Source of the DNA: Planctomycetota bacterium
Lineage (GTDB): Bacteria; Planctomycetota; Planctomycetia; Planctomycetales; Planctomycetaceae
DNA length: 35,717 nucleotides
Reading direction: 5' to 3'
Assembly: GCA_003671275.1 (NCBI GenBank)
Contig: QWPB01000047.1
Span: 1 to 35,717, forward strand
Shown here: piece by piece, positions 17,147 through 24,860 of the stretch
How positions within the stretch are numbered: the first letter of the stretch is position 1
Layout: the number at the start of each line of letters is the position of its first letter
Notes under the pieces: model-generated
What the model was told of the DNA's origin: nothing
What the model saw: only the letters and a program-made list of their open reading frames with translations
Databases searched by the model: none
Made by a program: the position numbers and the translations under genes

Positions 17147-17528
17147 CCTTGATCTCCGACAGCCGACTACGACAACCCGCGAATGATTCACGGCGAAGAC
17201 TGGAAATGTACCCTCAGCGGTACACTTTGCCCGTTACGGTTTTATCGAGGCTGCCGGGGTGAAGGCTTGAGAGGGGTTCACCGGTCTGAGGTAACGGAAC
17301 CACTCCCGACAGGCATCTCCTGAAGTTTCATTAGAACCACTCTTCCAGGTACAACCCATACAAGCCATTCTCATTCTGGTAACCTTTTCCGAATACTCCA
17401 ATAAAACCACTAACTAACAATATCGCAACGTGGGGAAAACCCCAGAAACTGAAATCCCCACTTCATCGGAGTCCACATCATGCACAATTACCAGAACCCA
17501 TGTCTCACACTACTTGTCAGGAATACTC
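17147..17528. other. Divergent intergenic region with nested inverted repeats
   Basis: About 380 bases separate the HEAT-repeat gene and the solenoid gene. A nested structure can be drawn: outer arms CCGTTAC (17231-17237) and GTAACGG (17291-17297), inner arms GGTGAA (17258-17263) and TTCACC (17277-17282). A short TGGGG-AAAA-CCCCA hairpin lies near 17430. The frame of the downstream gene is open from 17430, but the extra N-terminal residues do not look like coding sequence. No strong promoter was recognised. Confidence 0.35.
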
Positions 17529-18479
17529 ATGATCCGTTCCCGGTCTTCTCGTGATGCGGTGATCGCTCTGGAATCGCGTCGGATGCTGTCAGGAAATGTT
17601 CAGGTCACCCTGAATGGATCCACGTTGACGATCACCGGCGACAACTCCAACAACGAGCTGGCTGTTGAACAGACGGTAGGCGGTTTACAGGTCCGGGCCA
17701 TCAATGGAACGAAGCTCAATGGAACTGCCGATGGCAGTTTGGTCTTCTCCAACCCTTCACGCATCAATCTGGACCTCCTGGGAGGCAATGACCAGTTGTT
17801 CTTGAGCGACTTCCTGGGAGGAACCGTGAATGTGCAGATGGGAAGTGGGAATGACACCCTCACCCTCGAAGGCATCAACTCTGATGGCGCACTGACTATC
17901 GACCTCAACTCAGGAAATGACCGCCTCGAAGCCCGTCTGGGTGGTTCCGAACCGACGGACTCGAATGTCGTGGGTGGCAATTTCACCCTGCAATGTGGCA
18001 ACGGGAATGATACGGTCCTCATTGGAGCTTTGAACGCTCTCCAGAACATTTCGATCGATGGTAACAACGGAAACGATGTCATTGGACTGGGCGCTGGACG
18101 TACCGATGGCACCACGTCCATCCTGCTGGGAAATGGCAACGATACCGCCGGCCTCTCCGATCGCACCTTGGTCGGCAACTTCAGTTTGAATGCCGGAAAC
18201 GGTGACGACCTCGTGGGATTGAATCAACTCGAAGTCGAGGGAGCGTCGACCATTGAACTGGGAAATGGCAAGGACGCACTGCTCAGCCAATCAACGGCCT
18301 TCTACGGGAATGTGTCTCGCAAGGGAGGGACTGGAACCGACCAGATTTTCTCTCAAAACGACACATTCTTCAGTGGAAACAACGTGACAGAGTTTGAACT
18401 GACAGTGATGAACCCCAGCACGATCGCCTCTCTGGCTTCACGACTGCAGAAACTGTTCGGGATTAATCTCGGTGTATAG
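17529..18479 (+). CDS. Secreted beta-solenoid-like protein with 22-residue GxGND repeats
   Basis: The start is ATG 17529 (MIRSRSSRDAVIALESRRML), with AGGA six bases upstream. The N-terminal LESRRMLS matches the LExRxLLS signature found at the N-terminus of many planctomycete surface proteins. The 316-residue chain then carries nine Gly-x-Gly-Asn-Asp-type turns (GGNDQL, GSGNDTL, NSGNDRL, GNGNDTV, NGNDVI, GNGNDTA, GNGDDLV, GNGKDAL, GTGTDQI). Their Asp residues fall at 88, 109, 131, 161, 183, 205, 227, 249 and 271: 22-residue steps, with one 21 and one 30. Strands such as GNFTLQ, QNISID and TSILL lie between turns. This resembles RTX-type calcium-binding loops but with one turn per 22-residue coil instead of per nine. 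It is likely an extracellular or cell-surface protein. A terminator follows. Confidence 0.8.
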   Translation: MIRSRSSRDAVIALESRRMLSGNVQVTLNGSTLTITGDNSNNELAVEQTVGGLQVRAINGTKLNGTADGSLVFSNPSRINLDLLGGNDQLFLSDFLGGTVNVQMGSGNDTLTLEGINSDGALTIDLNSGNDRLEARLGGSEPTDSNVVGGNFTLQCGNGNDTVLIGALNALQNISIDGNNGNDVIGLGAGRTDGTTSILLGNGNDTAGLSDRTLVGNFSLNAGNGDDLVGLNQLEVEGASTIELGNGKDALLSQSTAFYGNVSRKGGTGTDQIFSQNDTFFSGNNVTEFELTVMNPSTIASLASRLQKLFGINLGV

Positions 18480-18503
18480 ATCGATCGGTTTCACCCCATG
18501 ATC

Positions 18504-18532
18504 AACGCCCCGTGAAAAGCTCACGGGGCGTT
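18504..18532. terminator. Bidirectional hairpin terminator between convergent genes
   Basis: A perfect 12-bp stem (AACGCCCCGTGA / TCACGGGGCGTT) encloses the loop AAAGC. It lies 25 bases after the solenoid gene's stop and 22 bases after dciA's stop. The T-rich run GTGTGTTT follows on the plus strand. It probably serves the plus-strand gene and may stop the minus-strand operon too. Confidence 0.8.
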
Positions 18533-18553
18533 GTGTGTTTGTCGTCCGCGTAT

Positions 18554-18913
18554 TCACTCACTGCGGCTTCTCAGGCGAAACTTCAGGTCACGGACCCGTA
18601 ACGCAGGATGTTCCGCCTGGAGTCGAGCCAGTAGACCCGCTTTATGGAAAGAAACCAGCTCCCCCAGAAGTGCGGAACTAGTGACCACAATCTGCAGTAC
18701 GCCATTTTTCATCACGGTGGGACGCGATCCCCCAGCAATCTCCGCACCAGCTACCTGTTGCCACGCTTCGCTCAGCTGGCGATCCCCTCGAATCCGTCCG
18801 ATCCCCCGAAGGGCCATGATCTGTCCGAGCACTGAAGACAACGCTGGAACATCCTGAATCGGCTTAGGATCCACGCGTGGTTCAAACGGCTTTCGGGGTC
18901 TGGTCATCGTCAT
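18554..18913 (-). CDS. dciA: DciA-like (DUF721) replicative helicase loader/operator
   Basis: The 119-residue product from ATG 18913 (MTMTRPRKPFEPRVDPKPIQ) matches the DUF721/DciA pattern: a short helical domain with LSEAWQQVAGAEIAGGSRPT followed by strands NGVLQIVVTSSALLGELVSF, then the typical ending LRVRDLKFRLRSR. DciA proteins act with DnaB helicase at replication initiation in bacteria lacking DnaC/DnaI. The placement 19 bases after dnaN fits this. GAAGG sits six bases before ATG 18913; GTG 18916 and ATG 18907 are alternatives. The protein is cytoplasmic. It is probably co-transcribed with dnaN and stops at the hairpin at 18504-18532. Confidence 0.8.
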   Translation of the reverse strand: MTMTRPRKPFEPRVDPKPIQDVPALSSVLGQIMALRGIGRIRGDRQLSEAWQQVAGAEIAGGSRPTVMKNGVLQIVVTSSALLGELVSFHKAGLLARLQAEHPALRVRDLKFRLRSRSE

Positions 18914-18932
18914 CACCGACCTTCGGCAGCGA

Positions 18933-20042
18933 TTAGTCCCGAGCCAGTGGCATCACCACATAGGTGTAGTTGTCATCGGCCTTGTAGACAGCTGCGCTAT
19001 TCTCATCCACCATATGCAGCGTCACCTGTGAGGAATTCTCCAGCACTCGCAGAAACTCAGCGACGAACTTCGGATCGAAGGTCACCGACAACGGTTCGCC
19101 ATCATAAGCGATTGGCAACTGCACACTGGATGTCCCCACGTCACTCGCGGAACTCTTGAGGGTCAACACCCCGGACTCGAACAGGAAGTCGACGCCCTTG
19201 CTCTCGTCATTGGTGACGATCATCGCCTGCTTCACTGCCGACAGAAATGGTCCCGTGACGAACGACACACTCCGGGTGAAGTCGTTTGGAATCACATCCT
19301 GATACCGGGGAAACCGACCTTCCACCAGTCGTGCGTAAATCGTTGAATTTCCACTGCGAACGAGCACATCATTGGCATGCACCGCAATGTGAACTTCCTG
19401 CTCACCGGACTGAATACTCCGTTCGATCAATGTCATCGCCTTGGCGGGGATCACAGGAGCCAGCACTTCTTCCGTAACCCGGCCATGAGCGGTAGCCGCG
19501 CCTCCATAGACCGCCAGCCGACGTCCGTCTGTGGCAGCCAGAGTGAGCCCATCTTTGCGAAGCTCCATCAGAACGCCCCCCAGGGCGTATCGTGTGCTTT
19601 CACTGTCCGTTGAAAAGATGGTTCGCTGAATCCCCTGCTTCAGCACGCTCCCGCTCGCGATGTGGTAATCCTGATCGCGAAACTCCACAACATCCGGAAA
19701 CAACGCCGGGTCTTCCACGGACAAACGAAAATCACTTTGTCCGCAGCGAATCCGCAATTGCTGATCGTCCACTTGCAGGGAGACTTCAGCCTCGGGCAGT
19801 TCGCGAAGAATCTGGGAGACACGTTGGGTTGGCAATAAACATTCACCGGAAGATTGGGATTGGATGTCCGTGATGACATACCGAATTCCGACTTCCTGAT
19901 CGGTCCCCATCAACGTGGCCTGACCATCCCGAACCGTCAGCTTGACGTTCTTCAGGATTTCCTGGGGCGTACGGGAGGGAACGACTCCACTGACAATCGA
20001 CAATGCGGTAGAGAGAACAGATCGGGAACAGACAAGATTCAT
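18933..20042 (-). CDS. dnaN: DNA polymerase III beta subunit (sliding clamp)
   Basis: The 369-residue protein from ATG 20042 (MNLVCSRSVLSTALSIVSGV) has the standard beta-clamp length and landmarks: VVPSRTPQEILKNVKLTVRD, LLPTQRVSQILRELPEAEVS, FRLSVEDPALFPDVVEF, the mid-protein ALGGVLMELRKDGLTLAATD and GRRLAV, VEGRFPRYQDVIP, and the C-terminal YTYVVMPLARD. The clamp dimer encircles DNA and tethers polymerase III. A TTG-initiated extension of eight residues is possible but unlikely. dciA follows closely downstream, and a dynamin-like GTPase lies 276 bases upstream on the same strand. I saw no DnaA-box cluster in the upstream gap, so an origin here is not supported. Confidence 0.96.
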   Translation of the reverse strand: MNLVCSRSVLSTALSIVSGVVPSRTPQEILKNVKLTVRDGQATLMGTDQEVGIRYVITDIQSQSSGECLLPTQRVSQILRELPEAEVSLQVDDQQLRIRCGQSDFRLSVEDPALFPDVVEFRDQDYHIASGSVLKQGIQRTIFSTDSESTRYALGGVLMELRKDGLTLAATDGRRLAVYGGAATAHGRVTEEVLAPVIPAKAMTLIERSIQSGEQEVHIAVHANDVLVRSGNSTIYARLVEGRFPRYQDVIPNDFTRSVSFVTGPFLSAVKQAMIVTNDESKGVDFLFESGVLTLKSSASDVGTSSVQLPIAYDGEPLSVTFDPKFVAEFLRVLENSSQVTLHMVDENSAAVYKADDNYTYVVMPLARD

Positions 20043-20318
20043 GGAAGACGGGTTCCCCAAGATCAAGAAGATTGAATCACCACTATCAGTATTCCCAGCG
20101 GAAAATGCCTGGAACCCAGTGGATGATCAAAGCGTAACTATATCAGGGAGAGGAGTTTGATTCCAATTGAGAGATCATTTCCCCTGTGAAGAAGTTGGCG
20201 GTAGGCTGTTTGTACGGGGATGAGATCTGTCGAAGAGTGTTGGTGCTCCGTCGATTTTGCAATTTCAGCTGCGAAGTCGTCATCAGTGGTGCAAAGTTGT
20301 CGACTCGAAACCAACAAG

Positions 20319-22229
20319 TTACTGACGGTTATCAGCAGTCTGGACTACTGAGGAGGCCGTCAGTTGAGTCACGGTTCGGGTGACGGATTCGACGCAACTG
20401 CGGGCCGCGGAGAACTCAGGACTGTCGGCTATCAGGCTGGCGTTTTGCAGCTCTTCAGGCAGGGTTCCCAAAAGATGGTCTTTCAGTAATTGAGCCAGCC
20501 AGGCAGCTCTCCGAGCCGCAAACCGATGGTGCAGATTGCGTAACCGTGACTGCAACATCCCCGCGCCTTGTGAAACGCCCTGGCTGATCATGGACTCTCC
20601 CACCGAGGCCGCAACCGTTCCACCGACCACATCGGCGGTCAGATGTCCCAGCGTCGAAGTGGCTGCGGTTGTCAGTACGACATCGCCTACCAGACCGACT
20701 CCTGTAATGGCCAGGATCACAGTGATCGCTGGACGAGCCGCCGCCGCTAACGTATCAAGCCGCGAGAACAGCTTAAAGAATTCGGGACTCCCTTCCGCAA
20801 AGGCAGCCATCTCGGATTCGACGAGTGTTCGAAGTTCTTCATCCAGGGCAACCGTTTCATGGGCCTTTCGGACCCGCTGAATCAACTCCGCCCGGGAAAC
20901 TCCCGTCAGTAGGTGGGTCAGTCGTGGCTTGAGCAGTTCATTACCGAGTTCGGCAAGCCACTCCAACTTCTCGTAGACCCGTTCCAGTGTGCTCAGAACC
21001 GCTTCCCATTCCCGTTCGCGGTAGAGAGCCAAGGGGTCGCGGGATTCTCCGGATACCCGATCGCGGACCATGCGGATTGGAGCCATGACCGCCCGCGACA
21101 ACATGTTGTACGAGTCATGGACTCGGGCCGTCCAGCCCTTGCGCTGGGTCGACCACCATTGCCGGATCTCGCTGACCAGCAACGTCCCGGGCACCGCTGG
21201 CCAGTCGGACACGTTGGCCAGCTTATGAGCGGTCAGTAATTCAGCGGCCCGCTGGAACTGACTGCTGCGTTGTCGAATCTCGTCCAGCCAGGTCGGAACG
21301 CCAGTCTCCCGATCCACCAGCTGCCGGAGCGATCCGGACAAAGAACGGAGTTTGATTTCTCCGAACCGCAATGCAGTCAGGTCGGCCATCAGACTCCGCG
21401 GGGTGTCGGGATGATCCGGCAGCGGGGGCTGTGGCAGGAGGTCCACGGGCCAGGTTCGTTCCAGGAAAGGCAGGCTCAAACTTTCCGCCGCCCGGCGATC
21501 GTTGGGGGCCAGGTACAGAATCTGCGGTTGGATTCCGGTTTCCCCGCAGAACGTTCCGACCCAGAGTGGCCAGAACTGTTCATCTTCGGGAAGTAGACAT
21601 TGATTGAACACCAGCAGGATCGACTTCTCTTCCAGTGAGGCATGTCGGAAGAATTCTTTGACCGCCGCATCGTTATATTTTTGCTGTGTCAGCACGGCGA
21701 TCAGGACATCCGCACTGCGACGAATGTTGTCGGCCCGGGCCCAATTCACTCGGGCATCGCTGTCGACATCCGGGGTGTCCAGAATCAATAGATTGCGGGG
21801 CGTTTCGGCGCACTCCCGGACGAACAGCCAGTCGACTCCCGCTTCCAGAAGAGGCTCTTCCGGACCCGCCCAGTCCCGCAATACGAACCCCGGGAAAATG
21901 GTGGCCAGATCGTGAGTGTCACGAAAACCCGGAGGGATCAGTACCGTTGGGTGCCGGGTCCCGGATGCCAGAGGACTGGTCGCACTGGCCTTGAACCCGG
22001 CCAAGTGGTTGAACACGACACTTTTGCCAATGTTCGTTCCCCCGACCACGGCCACAATCAGAAATGACTGGTCGGTCAGTTGTGGCAACAGCTTTCGGGA
22101 TAGCAGGGCATACCAATTCCGGTCAGCCAGTGGGGCCAGATGGGCTTCGCGACACCGCCCGTCCAAGGACTCTACCGCTCGGGCCAGCAGGCTTACGGAA
22201 GTCGCACAGGCTTCGAAATCAACAGCCAT
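20319..22229 (-). CDS. Dynamin-like P-loop GTPase
   Basis: The 636-residue product from ATG 22229 (MAVDFEACATSVSLLARAVE) has a GTPase domain at about residues 55-220. G1 is GGTNIGKS (63-70), switch threonines lie in ASGTRHPT, and G3 is LDTPD (150-154). The G4 position reads FNQC instead of the usual N/TKxD. The region after it is helical, and residues near 480-540 hold hydrophobic segments (AITVILAITGVGLVGDVVL, ADVVGGTVAASV) that could insert into membrane. This order of GTPase, helices and hydrophobic patch resembles bacterial dynamin-like or YcjX/DUF-type membrane-remodelling GTPases. It probably acts at the cytoplasmic face of the inner membrane. The frame is open to 22295, but the extra residues look non-coding. 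It is upstream of dnaN on the same strand, without evidence of shared transcription. Confidence 0.8.
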   Translation of the reverse strand: MAVDFEACATSVSLLARAVESLDGRCREAHLAPLADRNWYALLSRKLLPQLTDQSFLIVAVVGGTNIGKSVVFNHLAGFKASATSPLASGTRHPTVLIPPGFRDTHDLATIFPGFVLRDWAGPEEPLLEAGVDWLFVRECAETPRNLLILDTPDVDSDARVNWARADNIRRSADVLIAVLTQQKYNDAAVKEFFRHASLEEKSILLVFNQCLLPEDEQFWPLWVGTFCGETGIQPQILYLAPNDRRAAESLSLPFLERTWPVDLLPQPPLPDHPDTPRSLMADLTALRFGEIKLRSLSGSLRQLVDRETGVPTWLDEIRQRSSQFQRAAELLTAHKLANVSDWPAVPGTLLVSEIRQWWSTQRKGWTARVHDSYNMLSRAVMAPIRMVRDRVSGESRDPLALYREREWEAVLSTLERVYEKLEWLAELGNELLKPRLTHLLTGVSRAELIQRVRKAHETVALDEELRTLVESEMAAFAEGSPEFFKLFSRLDTLAAAARPAITVILAITGVGLVGDVVLTTAATSTLGHLTADVVGGTVAASVGESMISQGVSQGAGMLQSRLRNLHHRFAARRAAWLAQLLKDHLLGTLPEELQNASLIADSPEFSAARSCVESVTRTVTQLTASSVVQTADNRQ

Positions 22230-22403
22230 CAGAATCAAGTCGCCAGAGGTACATCCCACCCCGTCAGTATAACAGTACCCCGTCGAATGTCGCACAGATC
22301 AGGCCACACGGCCTACGGGGTGTGTGATCTCGCATCCCTCCGGATTGGCGGAAAACCATGGCCACCGTAGAATCCGGGAAACACCTCCTGAAAGGAACCC
22401 GCC

Positions 22404-22631
22404 ATGCCCATGTTCGATTTTCGATGCCGCAAATGTGGGCATCAGTTTGAAGAACTGGTCGGACGGCAGGAAATCCCCTCCTGTCCAACCTGTCAGGATA
22501 AGAATGTGGAAAAACTGGTCAGTGCGCCCGCTGGGCATGTGGCCGGTGGCGGGCGATCCCTGCCGGTCATGGGGGCCTGCTCTCCACCTCCAGGGCAACA
22601 CACCTGCGGTACCGGTTGCCGCCACGCTTGA
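22404..22631 (+). CDS. FmdB-family zinc ribbon protein
   Basis: The 75-residue protein begins MPMFDFRCRKCGHQFEELVG, the canonical FmdB/CxxC_CxxC start. One zinc site is formed by Cys8-Cys11 and Cys27-Cys30 (CPTC). GAAAGGA lies about eight bases before the ATG. The C-terminal half (GACSPPPGQHTCGTGC) adds three cysteines at about 59, 68 and 72 and one His, possibly a second metal site. FmdB-type proteins are small putative regulators whose precise role is not settled. It is convergent with ispD, 40 bases away. Confidence 0.88.
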   Translation: MPMFDFRCRKCGHQFEELVGRQEIPSCPTCQDKNVEKLVSAPAGHVAGGGRSLPVMGACSPPPGQHTCGTGCRHA

Positions 22632-22670
22632 TGGCGTCCGAGTGTCCCGAGCAGGCAGTTCGCTGTCCGA

Positions 22671-23426
22671 TCAGGCCCGGCGACCCTTCAGAATCGCTTC
22701 GGCCAGTTGGTAATCGTCCCAAGTGGTAATCTTTAGATTCCAGGCTTCCCCGGGGATCACCTCCACGGGCTGGCCCAACCGCTCGATCAGCTGGGCCTCG
22801 TCAGTGGGCTGGAATGTTCCGCGCATGGCGTAGGCCTGCAACAGCCAGTCCCGTCTGACGATTTGCGGCGTCTGCGCGGCCCAAAGCCCGCTGCGCGGGA
22901 CAGTCTCGGTAACCATTTGCCGGGTATCAACGCGTTTGATCGTACTGGCGATGGGGGTCGCCGGGAGAGCTGCCCCTGTTCGCCGGGCCGCTGTAACGAC
23001 ATCCCCCACAAGCGTGGCGGTGATCAGAGGCCGCGCGGCATCATGCACTGCGACCAAGTCGACATCGGAGGGAACCTGCCGCAGTCCTTGCTCCACGCTG
23101 TCGGCACGTTCCTGACCGCCGGGAATGACCGAGATCATTGGCCCGAGGGCTCGCAGTTCGGCTTCGAACCGAGTCTGCACCCACACTTGATCCTCCGGGG
23201 AGACGACAATCAGCACTCGTACCAGTTCGGTCCGCTGAAGAAACGGCTCCATGGCCCAACGCCATATGGGGCGCCCGTGCAGCATCAGGAACGGCTTTTT
23301 GAACGCCGCTGGATGTTCGTTGCACGGAGCGGTCTCGGAGCCGTCCGCAGATGCGAGGAACCGCGTACTGCGTCCCGCCGCAGGCAGGATCAGCGCCAAA
23401 CGAGGAGGAGCAGGAAATGAACTCAC
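22671..23426 (-). CDS. ispD: 2-C-methyl-D-erythritol 4-phosphate cytidylyltransferase
   Basis: The enzyme joins CTP and MEP to form CDP-methylerythritol in the non-mevalonate isoprenoid pathway. The 251-residue product starts at GTG 23426 (MSSFPAPPRLALILPAAGRS) with GAGAGG four to five bases upstream. Motifs are the nucleotide-binding PAAGRSTRF, a lysine-bearing KKPFLMLHGRPIW, GGQERADSVEQGL, VHDAARPLI, the substrate loop ending TIKRV, LWAAQTPQI, TDEAQLIE, and a final NLKITTWDDYQLAEAIL. Between the Gly-rich loop and the KKP segment there is an insert of about a dozen residues (SADGSETAPCNEHPAAF region) compared with E. coli IspD. The function should not be affected as all key motifs are intact. 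No other MEP-pathway gene is adjacent. Confidence 0.93.
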   Translation of the reverse strand: MSSFPAPPRLALILPAAGRSTRFLASADGSETAPCNEHPAAFKKPFLMLHGRPIWRWAMEPFLQRTELVRVLIVVSPEDQVWVQTRFEAELRALGPMISVIPGGQERADSVEQGLRQVPSDVDLVAVHDAARPLITATLVGDVVTAARRTGAALPATPIASTIKRVDTRQMVTETVPRSGLWAAQTPQIVRRDWLLQAYAMRGTFQPTDEAQLIERLGQPVEVIPGEAWNLKITTWDDYQLAEAILKGRRA

Positions 23427-23492
23427 AACGCCTCTCGATCAGGGAGTGCTTGCCGCACGACACGGGGGGCAGGGGGAGGCTCAAAAGCCGAA

Positions 23493-23521
23493 GGGAGAAG
23501 CCTCGTGCGGAAGCTTCTCCC
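23493..23521 (-). terminator. Candidate hairpin terminator after the isomerase-like gene
   Basis: Arms GGGAGAAGC (23493-23501) and GCTTCTCCC (23513-23521) form a perfect 9-bp stem with an 11-base loop. It is 64 bases after the stop of the minus-strand gene at 23585. The following minus-strand sequence has only TTTT within TTCGGCTTTTGAG, so termination is plausible but not typical. Confidence 0.4.
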
Positions 23522-23584
23522 TCAGTCATGCCCCCCTGTCAGGGACACTCAGTCACAATCTGACGACCACGGTAACGGAGTCCG

Positions 23585-24499
23585 TTACGCCTTCTTCGTC
23601 ATCTCATCCCGCACGGTCTCCAGCAGCTTCTTTGTGGCTTTGATGCCCGCGAACTCGTCGATCTTCCCGCCTTCGTACTCGATGCCGACGTACCCGCGAT
23701 AACCCGCGTCGAGGACGATCTTCATCATCTTGCGATAGTCGGTGTGGATCTCGTTCCCCATCTCGTCGAAGTCGTGCGACTTGGCACTGACGGCGTGCGC
23801 GAACGGCATCAGCTCTTCGACCCCCTTATAGCGGTCGTACATCTCGTCCTTGCTGACACGGAAGTTTCCAAAGTCCGGCAGAGTGCCGCAGTGCGGGTGA
23901 TTGACCTTCTTCATCACGCTCGACAACCACTGCCCGTTCGACGATAGGCCGCCATGGTTCTCGACGATCACGCTCAGTTGCGCCTTCTCGGCGTACTCGG
24001 TCAGGCGACCCAGTCCATCGGCAGCCCGCTCGACCTGCTCGTCGTAGGTGCCGCCGCTGGAGGCATTGACTCGAATCGCGTGGCAACCGAGGAAGGCGGC
24101 TGCGTCGACCCACTTCTTGTGGTTGTCGACAGCTTGCGTCCGCTTGGTCTCATCGGCATCGCCGAGGGCCCCTTCGCCATCGCACATGATGAGCAGGCTC
24201 TTGACGCCCAGATCAGCGGCCCGCTTCTTCAGTTCGCTGAGGTAGGCTTCGTCCTTGGCCTTGTCCTTGAAGAACTGGTTGACGTACTCGATGGCCTCGA
24301 TGCCGAACTCCGTCTTAGCGATCTTCGCAAAGTCGAGTGGGTCGAGCTTCTTGCCGAAGAACGACTTGTGCAGCGACCACTGAGCCAGCGAAATTTTAAA
24401 CAGTGGGGCGTCCGCTGCCAGTGCCATGCGGGGCAATGCCCCCGCCATTACCGCCAGTGCGGAGTATTTCAAGAAGTGACGACGCGAGGCGAGTGACAT
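23585..24499 (-). CDS. Tat-exported sugar phosphate isomerase/epimerase-like protein
   Basis: The 304-residue protein starts at ATG 24499 ([20 protein letters not shown]) with GGAG seven bases upstream. SRRHFLK is a twin-arginine signal, cleaved near MALAADA, so the folded protein is exported to the periplasm, presumably with its metal already bound. The rest is a xylose-isomerase-like TIM barrel (AP endonuclease 2 family). Metal ligands are readable: Glu in VIVENHGG, Asp in TLPDFGN, His in SAKSHDFD and Glu in VGIEYEGG. Members isomerise or epimerise sugars or related polyols; the substrate cannot be predicted. Planctomycetes carry many such exported paralogues. A palindrome GTAACGGA-G-TCCGTTAC (23572-23588) overlaps its stop codon. 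The gene is divergent from sufR. Confidence 0.9.
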   Translation of the reverse strand: MSLASRRHFLKYSALAVMAGALPRMALAADAPLFKISLAQWSLHKSFFGKKLDPLDFAKIAKTEFGIEAIEYVNQFFKDKAKDEAYLSELKKRAADLGVKSLLIMCDGEGALGDADETKRTQAVDNHKKWVDAAAFLGCHAIRVNASSGGTYDEQVERAADGLGRLTEYAEKAQLSVIVENHGGLSSNGQWLSSVMKKVNHPHCGTLPDFGNFRVSKDEMYDRYKGVEELMPFAHAVSAKSHDFDEMGNEIHTDYRKMMKIVLDAGYRGYVGIEYEGGKIDEFAGIKATKKLLETVRDEMTKKA

Positions 24500-24730
24500 G
24501 AATGACTCCAACGGAAGACAAGTGTGTGCATGCGATCTTCAGGATATCATGGCTATTGGCAATGGAATAGAGAGCCCACGGGCACTGGGGTAACTCGTTG
24601 TTTTTGCAGGGTGGCCTTGCCGGGATGGTCGGGGGTTGTGCTCCCGATTGGAAACAGAGGCATTGGCCGAGAGGGCTCTGGGAGCAACGCCGACCAGAGC
24701 TCACGCTGCTCGTGTCGAACCGTGGAATCC

Positions 24731-24745
24731 TGAGATTTAATCTCA
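24731..24745. promoter_or_regulatory. 15-bp inverted repeat, candidate iron or Fe-S regulator operator
   Basis: TGAGATT-T-AATCTCA is a perfect 7-bp inverted repeat about a single central base. It also fits the TGA-N9-TCA layout used by some iron-responsive regulators. It lies 36 bases upstream of the predicted -35 box of sufR, an upstream position closer to an activator site than to a repressor site. Confidence 0.5.
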
Positions 24746-24781
24746 ATTTGAATCCGACAGACTTATTTTACGCATTTCTGG

Positions 24782-24810
24782 TTGTCATATATTCCCGGGA
24801 GTCTTACCAT
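24782..24810 (+). promoter_or_regulatory. Predicted sigma70-type promoter of sufR
   Basis: TTGTCA (24782-24787; five of six consensus positions) and TACCAT (24805-24810; four of six) are separated by exactly 17 bases. Transcription would begin near 24817, 26 to 44 bases before the possible sufR start codons. Confidence 0.5.
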
Positions 24811-24860
24811 AGGATGGATGGCGTGCGGCATTTATTCGGAAGATGATGCAGGGGAATGAG

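Larger units (their letters stand above)
24500..24860. other. Divergent intergenic region upstream of sufR
   Basis: About 340-360 bases between the Tat-exported isomerase (minus) and sufR (plus). The last 130 bases before sufR are AT-rich and hold a 15-bp inverted repeat (24731-24745) and a sigma70-like promoter (24782-24810). The remainder has no convincing frame or RNA gene. The cyanobacterial SufR operator pattern CAAC-N6-GTTG was looked for and not seen. Confidence 0.55.

Noticed and set aside
17770-18360. Tandem DNA repeat of about 66 bases
   Set aside because: The period exists at the protein level (22 residues), but the nucleotide sequences of the units have diverged, so it is a protein repeat and not a DNA satellite.
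20043-20318. Possible replication origin next to dnaN
   Set aside because: No TTATNCACA-type DnaA boxes were seen in the gap, and dnaA is not adjacent in the window.
24500-24860. Cyanobacterial-type SufR operator CAAC-N6-GTTG
   Set aside because: CAAC and GTTG each occur, but never with the required spacing and orientation.
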